Part shown: positions 44,027 through 53,009 of the stretch, piece by piece
How the letters are laid out: every line of letters starts with the position of its first letter
Numbering within the stretch: the first letter of the stretch is position 1
From: Cytobacillus citreus
Lineage (GTDB): Bacteria > Bacillota > Bacilli > Bacillales > Cytobacillaceae
DNA length: 64,000 nucleotides
Direction: 5' to 3'
Assembly: GCF_018343665.1 (NCBI RefSeq)
Contig: NZ_JAGYPM010000001.1
Span: 901,619 to 965,618 of the forward strand
Notes under the pieces: model-generated
Told to the model about the DNA's origin: nothing
The model's input: the letters and a program-made list of their open reading frames with translations, nothing else
Databases searched by the model: none
Program-made: the position numbers and the translations under genes

Positions 44027-45640
44027 TCATAAAATGCGTCTTGCACTATGGTAAATGGGTCCCCAATAAGAACTCACTTTATAATTAACAATTCGAACCC
44101 CTTCGCTTCTTGAAACCACTGCAATTTGTTCATTTCCAATATAGATGGCGGGGATGATGCTGTTGGACTCAAAGAACACTAGGTCTCCCGGCTGTAAATC
44201 CCCCTCTTTCACTTCTGTTCCTTTTTGAAGCATGTCTTTTCCGTAACGAGGTAGCTCTATACCAATTTGTCGGTAGACATACTGGATAAAACCTCCAGTA
44301 TCAAATCCTTCCGGTGTTGTACCACCTGATAGGTAAGGAACGTCTAGAAGGTCTGTAGCCTTTTTAATAACCGGAATATTCTCAGGAATTTTAAGGTTTT
44401 TCACACGTCTGATACCAGCGAATTTTTCCGTATAATAATTATTAGACAAATAAATGGTTTCAACTTTCGCTGTTTGTGTTCTTGAAGCATGTATCATTTG
44501 ATTGTTTCCAGCATATATTCCAACATGGGAAATGCCTGGTCGGTGGGTATCCTTAAAGAAAACTAGATCCCCTATTTCTATATCCTTTTTTTCAACAGGG
44601 GTTCCTAGCAGCCATTGCTGTTCTGGTGCTTCAGACAAGTGAATCCCCATCGCTTTTTCATATACATATTTTGTGAATCCAGAACAATCAAATCCTTTGG
44701 GTGTTTTACCACCTTCAAGATAAGGTACTCCTATATATTTCAAAGCCTCATTGATTAGAGGGTCCTTTCGATCAATATCGGGAACCTCTGTTATTCGCTT
44801 TGCTCCATAATAACGATCATTCCAATAAGAAGATTGTTCAAAATTGATCGTTGTGACACCCTCTGAAACAGAACTGTAAATCATATTTCCATTTCCTACA
44901 TAAAAAGCCGTTGTGGTGATTTCTCCTGTATCCTTATTTTTAAAGAATAGAACGTCACCAGGCTGAAGATCTTCTTTAGATATGTTCGTTCCTATGCTCC
45001 ATTGTCCACTGGAATTTTCAGGAAGATTGAGATTCAAGGATTTTTCAAAAATGAATTGAACGAATCCTGCCGGATTAAAGCCTTCATCAGGCGTTTTTCC
45101 ATTACTTGAGTAGTTGGTTCCAACATACTTCATGGCTTCTACTAACAAAGGATGTTCGACTTGATAAAGGTTATCAGTTTCAATTCGTTTGGCGCTAATA
45201 TACCTATCAGCGTAATAAGACCCTTCAGTTAGTTTAGTTATTATGACTCCTTTTGACACAGTACTGATGATGACTTCATCATTTCCATTGTATATTCCCA
45301 CACTTGTGACCTCACTCGTATTCATTCCTGAAAAAAAAATAAGGTCACCAGGCAGGAGATCTTTCCTGTCGATAGCTTTCCCAAGATTAAATTGTTCTCT
45401 AGGAGACATTGGTAAATCTACATTCTTCACTTCTTTAAAGACATATTTAGTTAATCCCCCTGTGCTAAATCCTTGATTGGGCTCTTGACCATTTATAATG
45501 TAAGGAAACCCAAGGTATTTTTGAGCTGTTTTTGTAATACTTAATTCTTCAGCAGCAAAGACTGTAGGACTAAAGAAAACGGATAAAAAGTAGATTCCTA
45601 GAATTAAACATGTATTCCGCCATTTTTGCATTTCTCTCAC
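44027..45640 (-). CDS. Exported protein with four NlpC/P60 modules, only the third catalytic
   Basis: A 537-aa secreted protein: signal peptide ending TVFAAEE (~residue 30), then four NlpC/P60-like modules (~32-152, 165-283, 294-412, 424-537). Each starts with a KYxGxPY..G.xP.GF pattern and ends with a Tyr-rich YxxRRI/KRI segment. Only module 3 has Cys319 (GFDCSGF), His372 (SHVGIYAGN) and His384. In modules 1, 2 and 4 the Cys position is Thr60, Pro190 and Thr448, and the His position is Ser, Thr and Pro. NlpC/P60 enzymes cut peptidoglycan peptides. The three dead copies may bind wall or control the active one. ATG/GTG start with GAAAGGAGTG. Confidence 0.88.
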   Translation of the reverse strand: MREMQKWRNTCLILGIYFLSVFFSPTVFAAEELSITKTAQKYLGFPYIINGQEPNQGFSTGGLTKYVFKEVKNVDLPMSPREQFNLGKAIDRKDLLPGDLIFFSGMNTSEVTSVGIYNGNDEVIISTVSKGVIITKLTEGSYYADRYISAKRIETDNLYQVEHPLLVEAMKYVGTNYSSNGKTPDEGFNPAGFVQFIFEKSLNLNLPENSSGQWSIGTNISKEDLQPGDVLFFKNKDTGEITTTAFYVGNGNMIYSSVSEGVTTINFEQSSYWNDRYYGAKRITEVPDIDRKDPLINEALKYIGVPYLEGGKTPKGFDCSGFTKYVYEKAMGIHLSEAPEQQWLLGTPVEKKDIEIGDLVFFKDTHRPGISHVGIYAGNNQMIHASRTQTAKVETIYLSNNYYTEKFAGIRRVKNLKIPENIPVIKKATDLLDVPYLSGGTTPEGFDTGGFIQYVYRQIGIELPRYGKDMLQKGTEVKEGDLQPGDLVFFESNSIIPAIYIGNEQIAVVSRSEGVRIVNYKVSSYWGPIYHSARRIL

Positions 45641-45922
45641 TCCTTTCTTAACTTTTTTCTATTATTTCAAATAACTTAGTCTGGCTACAATAGTTAACAA
45701 TATCTATTTTTGTTAATGCAGGAATAAGAGGGCGGCTCTTATAGGACTAACGGAAGTTTTGCACGTAAAAAGCACAGCTAGAAAAATCATGCCTGAGAAA
45801 TGACCTGTGACGAAATTAAAATCTTTTTTTGTGAATTTCCACACTATTTCCCGATTATCCTAAAAATTAAGCTCCCCTTTTTCGGGAGATGTGCAAAAAC
45901 ACCCCATACAATCATAACTGCC

Positions 45923-45957
45923 GCTCGTTGAGAAACATTAAATTTTTCTCAACGAGC
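45923..45957. terminator. Hairpin, possible terminator
   Basis: GCTCGTTGAGAAA (45923-45935) pairs with TTTCTCAACGAGC (45945-45957), followed by a weak T stretch on the + strand. The remainder of 45641-45922 contains the NlpC/P60 promoter region and no gene. Confidence 0.55.
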
Positions 45958-46061
45958 TATTTCTTTAAAGAATGAAAAACAGAGATCCCGAGATTAAGCT
46001 TACATATTTTTTTAGAAGGTGGGAAATTTATCAGTATCAATTATTTAAGGAGATACTTTTT

Positions 46062-46574
46062 ATGGACTACAAGATATTTAAGGAAATCAATCAGCTATCT
46101 GGGCGTTGTTCACCAATTGATATACTAATGATTTTGATATCTAACAGAATTCGCTATGTGTTCATTTTTGTTCTGATTTTTATGTGGTTCAGAAATGACG
46201 CTAATAAAATAATGTCTCGAAATGCGGTAATTTCCGCGGGGATAACTATGTTAATAAACATATTGATTAAACTGTTCTATTTTAAATCAAGACCATTTGT
46301 AAAGCGAAGGGTTGGCATTCTTATTCCCTCAAAAATGGATTCATCATTTCCAAGCAAACATACCCTGCTTGTTTTTGCTGTCTCTACTTCTATTTTTCTT
46401 TATCAACGTTTCATCGGATCAATTATGTGGATTTTATCTATTGTGACTGGCTTCTCACGTGTATGGGTAGGGCATCATTATCCTTCTGATATTATTGGAA
46501 GTGCCTTTATTGGCACATTAACGAGCATTATTTTTGAAAAAACGAACCGTTTTGTAAATTACTTTGCACGTTAA
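46062..46574 (+). CDS. PAP2-family phosphatase, BcrC-like (undecaprenyl-diphosphatase)
   Basis: A 170-aa polytopic PAP2 phosphatase: KLFYFKSRPFVKRR (Lys and Arg of motif 1), SFPSKHTLL (motif 2) and GFSRVWVGHHYPSDIIG (motif 3, catalytic His). All catalytic residues are present; the third residue of motif 2 is Lys where BcrC of B. subtilis has Asp (PSDH). BcrC-type enzymes recycle undecaprenyl pyrophosphate outside the membrane and give bacitracin tolerance. A longer frame starts at 45972, but TTAAGGAGAT precedes ATG 46062, which also matches the family start (DYKIFKEIN). Confidence 0.88.
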   Translation: MDYKIFKEINQLSGRCSPIDILMILISNRIRYVFIFVLIFMWFRNDANKIMSRNAVISAGITMLINILIKLFYFKSRPFVKRRVGILIPSKMDSSFPSKHTLLVFAVSTSIFLYQRFIGSIMWILSIVTGFSRVWVGHHYPSDIIGSAFIGTLTSIIFEKTNRFVNYFAR

Positions 46575-46586
46575 TATTTTTATGTA

Positions 46587-46617
46587 TTAAAATGCCCACA
46601 TTAAGTGGGCATTTTAA
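46587..46617. terminator. Bidirectional terminator
   Basis: TTAAAATGCCCAC (46587-46599) pairs with GTGGGCATTTTAA (46605-46617); T/A tracts on both sides serve the two convergent genes. Confidence 0.9.
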
Positions 46618-46630
46618 TATTATTAGAAAT

Positions 46631-46912
46631 TTATTTGTTGGTTAAGGTGTCTTTATTAGGTGTTATTTCTTTTGCAAACTCTGTTAATGCAGCGTTTGGG
46701 ACTTGGCGATTAAATGGAGTTTGCAAATTATTCATTATATTTTGCAGTGGATTCATCATATTTTTATTACGATTCCTGCTTAATCCAAATGCTGCTGCAC
46801 CAACTCCTAACCCTAACAAAGATGCCAAAATCATTCCTCGATTATTTCGTCTTCTGCCAAATATGTTTTGTAATATCCGTGTACTTAATAGCATTGTTAT
46901 CCATTTATTCAT
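46631..46912 (-). CDS. Small membrane protein, DUF3918-like
   Basis: A ~93-aa protein with a basic segment (NIFGRRRNNRG) and a Gly/Ala-rich transmembrane helix MILASLLGLGVGAAAFGLSR, then a polar tail. The layout is like DUF3918/YrzQ-type small proteins of Bacillus, extended by an N-terminal basic piece. Function is unknown. AAGAGGAAGTG lies about nine bases before ATG 46912, so this start is preferred over the upstream one at 46948. It is convergent with the BcrC-like gene. Confidence 0.6.
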   Translation of the reverse strand: MNKWITMLLSTRILQNIFGRRRNNRGMILASLLGLGVGAAAFGLSRNRNKNMMNPLQNIMNNLQTPFNRQVPNAALTEFAKEITPNKDTLTNK

Positions 46913-47172
46913 TTTAATACACTTCCTCTTAAGAGTTTTGAAAAGCAAAATTGGCCGCTCTCCATTTCTAATATGTTCTTAAAGATGAATGATAATGCTG
47001 GTAATGCTTTGATTTGGTGTAAACTTTTGATAACGATACTTTTTTGAAGCTGAATCATCATAAAACAAGTTCATTCATTTTTCCGGTACAATCGTCTAAA
47101 TAAAATACACCTATTGGAATATTAATCATAACAATGATAAGAGTTCAATTTTCTTATAAGGGTGATGGTTTA

Positions 47173-47619
47173 ATGTTTCAACATTATGATGGCAGAGTAA
47201 AAAACTGGGAACATATTATGAACTTATTACATCAAAGTTTAAGTGCAGAAGAAATAGTATGTTCTATGAGCAGTGAACTTTATCATATTCCCCAAACAAA
47301 GAATTTAAAGGGTCTCGATGAAATGCATAGCCATTTAGTTCCTGCTTCCTACCACCGTGTATCTGCAGCTGGGTCGTCTCGTAGACTAATTAACAGTGAA
47401 CAACAGCAAACAATTATAGCAACATTGATTGCCTGTATTTTAAATGCTGAAGCTCGCGATAAGAAAGTTCGAGCAGGCTTAAATATAATGGAAGAGAATG
47501 CAAGTCCTGACTATAAACCATTTATTAAAGTAATTATCCAATGGCAAGGACAATCAGAAGCGTACCTAAAGCAAGCAAAGGAAGCTTTGCGTTCAATGGG
47601 GGTGTCTTTTCCTGCTTGA
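47173..47619 (+). CDS. Uncharacterised cytoplasmic protein (148 aa)
   Basis: I do not recognise this gene. AAGGGTGAT precedes ATG 47173 at good spacing; a longer in-frame start at 47134 lacks one. The product is soluble and helical: NWEHIMNLLHQSLSAEEIVC, then LDEMHSHLVPASYHRVSAAG (with two His), a long helix QQQTIIATLIACILNAEARD and WQGQSEAYLKQAKEALRSMG. The helical layout might be a small ferritin-like or DUF-type bundle, but ExxH motifs are not evident. It ends before a terminator-like hairpin and precedes sspH. Confidence 0.6.
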   Translation: MFQHYDGRVKNWEHIMNLLHQSLSAEEIVCSMSSELYHIPQTKNLKGLDEMHSHLVPASYHRVSAAGSSRRLINSEQQQTIIATLIACILNAEARDKKVRAGLNIMEENASPDYKPFIKVIIQWQGQSEAYLKQAKEALRSMGVSFPA

Positions 47620-47688
47620 AGTGAACAGCAGAGTGGGGCATATTAATTAGGAGCTACGCCAAATTTAAGCGAAAAATATCCAACACGA

Positions 47689-47722
47689 AAGGCAACGTCC
47701 ATTGGGGCAGTTGCCTTATTTT
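47689..47722 (+). terminator. Terminator-like hairpin
   Basis: AAGGCAAC (47689-47696) pairs with GTTGCCTT (47710-47717), followed by ATTTT. It closes the gene at 47173. Confidence 0.75.
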
Positions 47723-47820
47723 ACATATCTTTTTTAAGCTTACATCACACTCGGACAAAGAATATTTAAGGAATTTGAAGTAAACATTATAACTGTAATT
47801 AAATCTAGGAGGTCATTTAA

Positions 47821-48000
47821 ATGAATACACAACGTGCACAAGCGATTGCTGCTTCACCAGTAATGGCTAATGTAACATATAATGGAGTTCCAATTTATAT
47901 TCAAAAAGTAGATGCAAATAATGAAACAGCAAGAATTTTCCCTCTTGATGAACCTAAGAATGAACAAGAGGTTTCTCTATCTCTTTTAACAGAACATTAA
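47821..48000 (+). CDS. sspH: Small acid-soluble spore protein, H type
   Basis: A 59-codon gene behind a near-perfect site (TAGGAGGTCA, five to six bases before ATG). The product matches SspH: MNTQRAQAIAASPVMANVTY, NGVPIYIQKVDANNETARIF, then PLDEPKNEQEVSLSLL. SspH-type proteins are packed into the spore core during sporulation and degraded at germination, under forespore sigma factor G control in B. subtilis. It identifies the host as an endospore former. Confidence 0.95.
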   Translation: MNTQRAQAIAASPVMANVTYNGVPIYIQKVDANNETARIFPLDEPKNEQEVSLSLLTEH

Positions 48001-48065
48001 GTTTTGTTAAATATTTCTCTTAGGAAATCACGCAAAAGTAATGCTTAAAAAAGAAAGGATCAGTT

Positions 48066-48408
48066 ACTTCACTCGGTATTTTAGAATCCACTTTAGCTTC
48101 CGTTCTCACATTTTTAAGTATTGAACCAGCTAGGGGATTGTATCAATACTTGCATCTCCGACCTTAGCTGTTGCTCAGCTTGCTGAACTAACTAGCACAA
48201 TCGACCCGCGTTTAATTGTTGGATCTTTGTTTTAGCCAATTCTGATCTTCTAATATCTGTCATTTTTGGTCAAATACCAGTTACATGGGCTGAAACATCA
48301 GAGCTTAATGAAAAAGAAGTATTAGAAGCTGCGATTGTAGGAATGATTCTTCGATTTATTACCGCTTGTGTTTTAGGTTACTTTTTAACTCCATTTTTGG
48401 TGGGATAA
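48066..48408 (+). pseudogene. Membrane permease, C-terminal remnant with frameshift
   Basis: Pieces of a hydrophobic protein are readable in changing frames: LESTLASVLTFLSIEP, then ASPTLAVAQLAELTSTIDPR and LIVGSLF up to a TAG; after a one-base shift ANSDLLISVIFGQIPVTWAE, LNEKEVLEAAIVGMILRF and ITACVLGYFLTPFLVG to a stop at 48408. It ends four bases before the amidohydrolase start, so it was probably the permease of the same operon. I cannot name the family with certainty. No complete copy is present. Confidence 0.6.
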
Positions 48409-48411
48409 ATA

Positions 48412-49641
48412 ATGAGTAGTATTTATATGATTCTAGGAAAGAAAATCGTTACTGTAAGTAGGATGGGTTCAATAGAAAATGGCGCAATGATAATTGAAAA
48501 AGGAAAAATCACAGAAATTGGGGATTGGGCGATACTGAGTAAACGATATCCTAATATACCATTAATTGATTGTTCTGATTCCGTCATTACACCTTCTCTT
48601 ATCGATTGTCATACGCATTTACTTGAATTCGCACCATCTTCACTTTATCCCGTTACTCCAGAAACTCACCTATTAGGCGGTAAAGCAATCCTTTTTCAGG
48701 CTTTATCAGCTGGAATCACAGCCCTTGGAGAACAAATATGCGGGCATCCTCTCTGCAATTTTTCCATAACGGATTATCGTCATGCAGTTACTGATTTGCC
48801 TTTAGATATTTCATTTGCAGCTATAAGCATATCCATCGGTTTTGAACATTTAGCCCATTTCACTTCAATTACAAAGTCAAGGAAGGTCAATAAAAACGAT
48901 TTAATTGATCCTGTTTTAGTGCATAAGATCGCTCAATCAAGTGATTATCCAGGCGAAAATATATTTATCAATGCTACACCAGCAAACTTTACAAAAAAAG
49001 AAGTGCCTAGAGCAGGTGAAATCATCTATACGTTAGAAGAATTAAAACAAATAGTAGAAATTTATCATCAATTAGGAAAACAAATAGGTGCTCACGTTGC
49101 TGGTGAAAATGGAATTAAAATGGCTCTAGAAGCAAAAGTAGACATCTTACACCATGCACATGGTATTTCTTATGAATTAATTAAAAAGGCAGCTAAACAA
49201 CATACAAAAATTGTTGTCACGCCATTAGGAGGAACTCATTTAGAGCCAAATTCTCCTGAAGAAATATTAAAGTTAGTTGAAAATGATATTTCTGTATCTA
49301 TTTCGACAGACTCCTATCTGCCTCCGTACAAAGGAGCTTCATGGCTTCCGTTTCAAGACGATAAATTAAAGGGTCCCGATGTGTTAATGTTAATTGCTCA
49401 ACCAGCCATGAAGCTCTTAAAAAAGAATCAATATGATGAAAATGATATTTTAGCTTTAATCACAGCAAACCCAGCAAAAGTATTAGGAAAAGAAGATTGC
49501 ATTGGAAGATTAGATAAAGGTATGGATGCTAACTTTCTAATCTCTGACGGTATTCCAGGTTTAGAAATTACTGAAATTGAAAAGCTAAAACAAGTATATT
49601 TTAGAGGCGTAAAAGTGATAGATAGAACAAATAATAAATAG
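48412..49641 (+). CDS. Amidohydrolase-family metal-dependent hydrolase
   Basis: A 409-aa amidohydrolase (imidazolonepropionase/prolidase-like branch): composite beta-domain at both ends and a TIM barrel with metal ligands DCHTHLLEF (HxH, ~residue 66), IGAHVAGENG (His ~233), LHHAHG (His ~253) and ISTDSYLPPY (Asp ~305). It hydrolyses C-N bonds of an unknown amide or cyclic substrate in the cytoplasm. Start ATG at 48412, only a weak site upstream, consistent with coupling to the preceding (now broken) permease frame. A paired permease-hydrolase scavenging unit is the simplest reading. Confidence 0.88.
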   Translation: MSSIYMILGKKIVTVSRMGSIENGAMIIEKGKITEIGDWAILSKRYPNIPLIDCSDSVITPSLIDCHTHLLEFAPSSLYPVTPETHLLGGKAILFQALSAGITALGEQICGHPLCNFSITDYRHAVTDLPLDISFAAISISIGFEHLAHFTSITKSRKVNKNDLIDPVLVHKIAQSSDYPGENIFINATPANFTKKEVPRAGEIIYTLEELKQIVEIYHQLGKQIGAHVAGENGIKMALEAKVDILHHAHGISYELIKKAAKQHTKIVVTPLGGTHLEPNSPEEILKLVENDISVSISTDSYLPPYKGASWLPFQDDKLKGPDVLMLIAQPAMKLLKKNQYDENDILALITANPAKVLGKEDCIGRLDKGMDANFLISDGIPGLEITEIEKLKQVYFRGVKVIDRTNNK

Positions 49642-49673
49642 GATTTATTTACTTCTACCGTAATAGGTTTCTA

Positions 49674-50528
49674 TTACTTAATATTGTTTATGTGCTTCCA
49701 TACCCGAAACAAGCCATCTGCAATTGGCTTGAGCACATCTTTTTCTGTTAAATATGCGGAGTGTGAGAATGGATTCCAGTTTACAAGTATGCCCCCCGCA
49801 TTAATTTTTCTATCCTCGGTCACTGCTCTTTCATACTCAGGACTTACACCCTTTAATGGATAACCCAAAAGATCATCCCGGTCATAAAAATTAATCCATT
49901 CTCCTTTTAGTCCTGGGTAGTATTCTTCTATTTTGCGGGATGGAATATGAATAGGTCTATCAAATTTATCATAGCGGAGGCTCCATAGCGGTATTGTCGT
50001 ACCCATTGAATAAAATAGTGCCAAAGAGTCTCCTTTCTCTAGAGGTGATAAATCATCAAGGGAAAACTCAACATTCTTTTGATTCATCTGCAAATCGTAG
50101 AAAAAATTGCTGGCAATCACTGTACCAAGACTATGGGAAATCACGCATAATGGTGCATCAGGACCGGCTTTTTTGGCAAGTCTTTCTAGAGAATCTGCCA
50201 CTTTCCTATGGACAAGATGATAATTATGATTAGTTGTTTCTACTGGTTGATAACCAATCACGTCTGCCAAATAATGAATGATAAATCTTCGAAGCCATTT
50301 GTATCGAAGGTTATTATCTACTACTAAACGCTTGTATAAGTCATTTTCTCGGTCCTCAAAGACTTTTGCCCAATAGACGGGTTCAATAACTATTGGATTA
50401 CAAGAATCCTTCAACAAAAAATGTGCTTTGTCATTAATCATTTGCTGAAGGATAGCTGCCATCTTTTCAGCATAATTTTCCTTTTGATTTCCCATACCGT
50501 GGATTATAGCAACGGCTACTTGTTTCAA
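49674..50528 (-). CDS. Alpha/beta hydrolase (lipase-like)
   Basis: A 284-aa hydrolase: oxyanion/start motif VAVAIIHGMGNQKENYAEKM, nucleophile elbow CVISHSLGTVIASNFFYD with Ser in SHSLG (~residue 135), and a C-terminal NPFSHSAYLTEKDV that could hold the catalytic His. It lacks a signal peptide. Substrate is unknown; similar proteins are annotated as alpha/beta hydrolases or lipases. Start is TTG (50528) behind GAGGAGGG, about nine bases away. It is convergent with the amidohydrolase gene. Confidence 0.8.
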   Translation of the reverse strand: MKQVAVAIIHGMGNQKENYAEKMAAILQQMINDKAHFLLKDSCNPIVIEPVYWAKVFEDRENDLYKRLVVDNNLRYKWLRRFIIHYLADVIGYQPVETTNHNYHLVHRKVADSLERLAKKAGPDAPLCVISHSLGTVIASNFFYDLQMNQKNVEFSLDDLSPLEKGDSLALFYSMGTTIPLWSLRYDKFDRPIHIPSRKIEEYYPGLKGEWINFYDRDDLLGYPLKGVSPEYERAVTEDRKINAGGILVNWNPFSHSAYLTEKDVLKPIADGLFRVWKHINNIK

Positions 50529-50733
50529 GTTGATATTCCCTCCTCATTGCTATATATAATACTACTCCAATTTAGAGAGTGTTCATACATAGGTGTTAAG
50601 GTTAATTTTTCCTAGATATTGCTACTCTTTTTAATTAACTTATTCGAAATGAAATTTCACCTATTTTCAAAATTTGAAGTAACGATATCGCATTTGTTTA
50701 ACAAAATAGCCTATGTTATTCCGCCAGTTAAGA

Positions 50734-51098
50734 TCAGTTTCCCAAAACCACTCTAGATGCGGAGGTGCTATCTGCAATGACGTCAGGGATCTTGAATTTA
50801 AAATTCTGATACCGACTATCGATAATTTCTAATGCAGGTAAAATCCATTCTGTTTTTTCCATCACTTGTTCTCCAGTTATATCTGGACCTTCAAGTTCCT
50901 CACTAAGAATAAAGGAAATTTCTGCCTCCACTTTCGGATGGATGAGTTCGTCTATTGATATTTTACCTTTAACTGGAATATTCATATAAAAATATATCCG
51001 TAGATAGGTTCAGTTATATTTATTTAGGTCATTTTTGCTTTACTAGTGAGGCCCATTTTGAAGGCAATTATTTCATGACCTTGATTCTTTTTTATTTT
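50734..51098 (-). pseudogene. 2-keto-4-pentenoate hydratase/oxalocrotonate decarboxylase-type gene, remnant
   Basis: Two or three frames together give the middle part of a FAH-family 2-oxopent-4-enoate hydratase: GHEIIAFKMGLTSKAKMT, then EPIYGY, then IDELIHPKVEAEISFILSEE, EGPDITGEQVMEKTEWILPA and LEIIDSRYQNFKFKIPDVIA. Metal-binding KxEAE is visible. The N-terminal ~40 residues and the C-terminal third are lost. It is a relic of an aromatic meta-cleavage pathway gene; no other members of that pathway are nearby. ATG-like starts inside are not real starts. Confidence 0.75.
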
Positions 51099-51223
51099 AA
51101 CATTCATTCTGCACTTGATAACCCAATGAAATATCAAATTCAGGATTTTTTTCTGTAATACAAGAAACCGCCCTGGTTTTAATCCACTACTATTTAAGTT
51201 TATCAAATATTTTTAAGATCTAT

Positions 51224-51709
51224 ATGGAGGAGGAATATGATGTTAGCAGAAATAAAAAAACGGATCGTATTTATCTCGCCCATTTTGAACGCCAGCTTCA
51301 TCATTCTGTTGAAAAAGTATGGTCTATGCTGACAGATAATAAGATGCTATCAAAATGGTTTTCAGAACTTAGTGTTGAAGAACTCCGTGAGGGTGGAATC
51401 ATTAAGTTTGACATGCAGGATGGTACATTTGAGGAGTTGGAAATTACTGAACTCAAAATGTTTTCCGTAATACAGATTACGTGGGGAGAAGACAGTGTCC
51501 GCTTCGAATTGTATCCAGAGTCAGAGGGCTGTCGGCTAATCTTAACAGAAAAAATATATAAAATGACTAATTATACTTCTAAAGATCTTGCAGGATGGCA
51601 TGTATGCTTAGAAGTTATTAAAGCGCTTCTCGATGGAATTGCCTTTCATTCTAGAGAGTCCGAATGGAAAAATGGCATAAAAAGTATATTCAGGCAATTG
51701 AGAAAGTAA
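51224..51709 (+). CDS. SRPBCC/AHSA1-type protein with doubtful N-terminus
   Basis: A 161-aa START-like protein: HFERQLHHSVEKVWSMLTDN, LSKWFSELSVEELREGG, then a beta-rich middle and AGWHVCLEVIKALLDGIAFH. Ligand unknown. The ORF's ATG (51224) lies inside the GGAGGAGG ribosome site itself, while that site is well placed for an ATGATG at 51238 in another frame; the two frames meet at a run of seven A (51254-51260). So either the gene uses an unusual start or a one-base change in the A7 run shifted the first ~8 codons. Confidence 0.7.
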   Translation: MEEEYDVSRNKKTDRIYLAHFERQLHHSVEKVWSMLTDNKMLSKWFSELSVEELREGGIIKFDMQDGTFEELEITELKMFSVIQITWGEDSVRFELYPESEGCRLILTEKIYKMTNYTSKDLAGWHVCLEVIKALLDGIAFHSRESEWKNGIKSIFRQLRK

Positions 51710-51813
51710 ATGAGAATTAGTAATAAATAATTGTTGGACAAGCCATATTAATAATATTTGTCTTAGAAAGGAGTTGGAGCAGAACCAATCTCCTTTCTTT
51801 TAAACCAACAGGA

Positions 51814-52938
51814 TTACTTCAGTAATTCTATCGCTCCACCAACATCGTAGAGAGAAAGATCAATATCAACAGACTTTCCAAGAGCGAGCTTTGCTAATTC
51901 TAATCCTAAATAAGGTCCAATGGTTAACCCAGATGCACCTAGGCCATTCGCAATTAATACTCCTTCAAAGCCAGGCAATGGACCAATCACAGGTAGGAAT
52001 CCGGGTGTGAATGGTCGAAATCCTACTCTTGTCTCAACTACTTCACAATCATATAGATCAGGTGCAATAGATAAAGCTTTATCGAATATTTCATGTAACC
52101 CACCAACTGTTACAATACGGTCAAATCCTTTATCATCTTCATGTGTGGTCCCTATCACAATACTGCCATCTTCTAATGCCAGAATGTATTGATTATTAGG
52201 TGGTATAATGACTGGCCAATTGCTCGTATCATAATCATTCAAACGAAGATGTACAATTTGACCTCTTTGGGATGATACGAGGAAGTTTACCCCAAGCGGT
52301 TTTAATAATTCATGTGCCCAAGCGCCTGCGGTGACAATTACTTGATCTGCAAAGAAAGACTCCTCCTCTACTTTTGCTCCAATCACTTTCCCAGCATTAT
52401 AAATTAATTGTGCATTTCCCTGTATAATGACAGCCCCATTCTTCCGAGCAGCATTAACAAGAGATTGTCGCAAAGCTCTACCATTAACACGAGCTGCCCC
52501 ACTAATATGAACGGCAGAATAATTATCTGCCAATGGAGGAAAAAGTTCTTTTGCTGAAGATGATGATATACGAGAAATTTCACCCAATTCAGGTGCATCT
52601 TCCTTACGTTTGTATGCACGTTCCTCCATTTTATCTAATTTCATTTCATCTGTATGAATACTTATGGCCCCAACTTTTTTGTAACCCGAATTCATTTCTC
52701 CATCTTCTTCTAATAACTGAATCAAAGTCGAATAATATTTTGCCCCTTCTTTAGCAAGTTTGTACCATGCTTGATTCCGACGTTGTGTAAGCCATGGACA
52801 AATAATGCCAGCAGCTGCATCAGTAGCTTGGCCGGGTTCATTTCGATCGATCAAATACACCTTCGCTCCTGTTTTAGCAAGATGGAAAGCAGATGATGCA
52901 CCTAATATACCAGCGCCAATGACAATAAAGGTTTTCAT
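51814..52938 (-). CDS. FAD-dependent D-amino-acid/glycine oxidase-like (DadA family)
   Basis: A 374-aa FAD-dependent oxidoreductase: FAD-binding FIVIGAGILGASSAFHLAKT at the N-terminus, then the ATDAAAGIICPW segment, a substrate domain, VIVTAGAWAHELL and a C-terminal IANGLGASGLTIGPYLG. It oxidises an amine or amino acid to the imino acid with FAD (DAO/DadA fold). Six extra N-terminal codons are possible, but AAGGTG is seven bases before ATG 52938, so this start is used. It shares direction with the HAD gene upstream and is ~70 bases after it. Confidence 0.9.
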   Translation of the reverse strand: MKTFIVIGAGILGASSAFHLAKTGAKVYLIDRNEPGQATDAAAGIICPWLTQRRNQAWYKLAKEGAKYYSTLIQLLEEDGEMNSGYKKVGAISIHTDEMKLDKMEERAYKRKEDAPELGEISRISSSSAKELFPPLADNYSAVHISGAARVNGRALRQSLVNAARKNGAVIIQGNAQLIYNAGKVIGAKVEEESFFADQVIVTAGAWAHELLKPLGVNFLVSSQRGQIVHLRLNDYDTSNWPVIIPPNNQYILALEDGSIVIGTTHEDDKGFDRIVTVGGLHEIFDKALSIAPDLYDCEVVETRVGFRPFTPGFLPVIGPLPGFEGVLIANGLGASGLTIGPYLGLELAKLALGKSVDIDLSLYDVGGAIELLK

Positions 52939-53009
52939 CGTTAACACCTTATTCATTAATTATTTTAAAATCATACTTAAATTAATTTAGTTAATGCTTT
53001 TCTATATAG

